A model generated the notes under the pieces. It was not told the DNA's origin. It ran no database searches and saw only the letters and a program-made list of their open reading frames with translations. From positions 1 to 5,803 of the forward strand of contig LNEX01000479.1 of assembly GCA_001464165.1 (NCBI GenBank): a DNA stretch of 5,803 nt, read 5' to 3'. This stretch comes from a bacterium Ga0077546. Lineage in GTDB: Bacteria > Cyanobacteriota > Vampirovibrionia > Obscuribacterales > Obscuribacteraceae. The translations under genes and the position numbers were made by a program. Numbering within the stretch: the stretch's first letter is position 1; each line of letters opens with the position of its first letter. Of this stretch, positions 5,792-5,803 are shown one piece after another.

Positions 5792-5803
5792 AAGCTGCTG
5801 TTT

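Overview
This 5.8 kb stretch of bacterial chromosome has fairly balanced base composition. It holds seven protein-coding genes, one of them cut by the left edge. No RNA gene, insertion sequence, phage gene or CRISPR array is visible. Shine-Dalgarno sequences are weak or partial at most starts. The gene content (SWIM/DUF5691 pair, class I-like PPK2, secreted WD-type propeller, Coq7-like ferritin fold) would suit an environmental Gram-negative or a non-photosynthetic relative of cyanobacteria (Obscuribacter/Melainabacteria type). This placement is a low-confidence guess from content only.

Left part (1-3214, all minus strand, transcribed right to left): a polyphosphate kinase 2 with a long disordered N-terminal tail. 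Then, after about 100 bases, come a SWIM zinc-finger protein and a DUF5691 protein. The last two overlap by one base (TAATG) and are very probably translationally coupled. In other bacteria this pair usually lies with a MoxR-type AAA+ ATPase, a VWA-domain protein and often DUF5682. Those partners would be expected beyond the left edge and cannot be seen here.

Middle (3215-4152): a promoter region with a marked repeated dyad (AGAAnTTCTA twice) separates PPK2 from a plus-strand gene for a small exported beta-propeller of five WD-like blades. The 3' end of that gene overlaps the 3' end of the next, convergent gene by four bases.

Right part (4149-5791): two tandem, clearly paralogous DUF4279 genes on the minus strand, probably one transcription unit. 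A divergent plus-strand gene follows, encoding a four-helix di-iron (ferritin-like, Coq7-like) protein. The roughly 100-base gap between them has a perfect TATAAT box for the di-iron gene and a 20-bp dyad.

The most system-like item is the SWIM-DUF5691 module at the left. The other genes look like separate units, and the sequence shows no pathway joining them. All gaps between genes are shorter than 140 bases.
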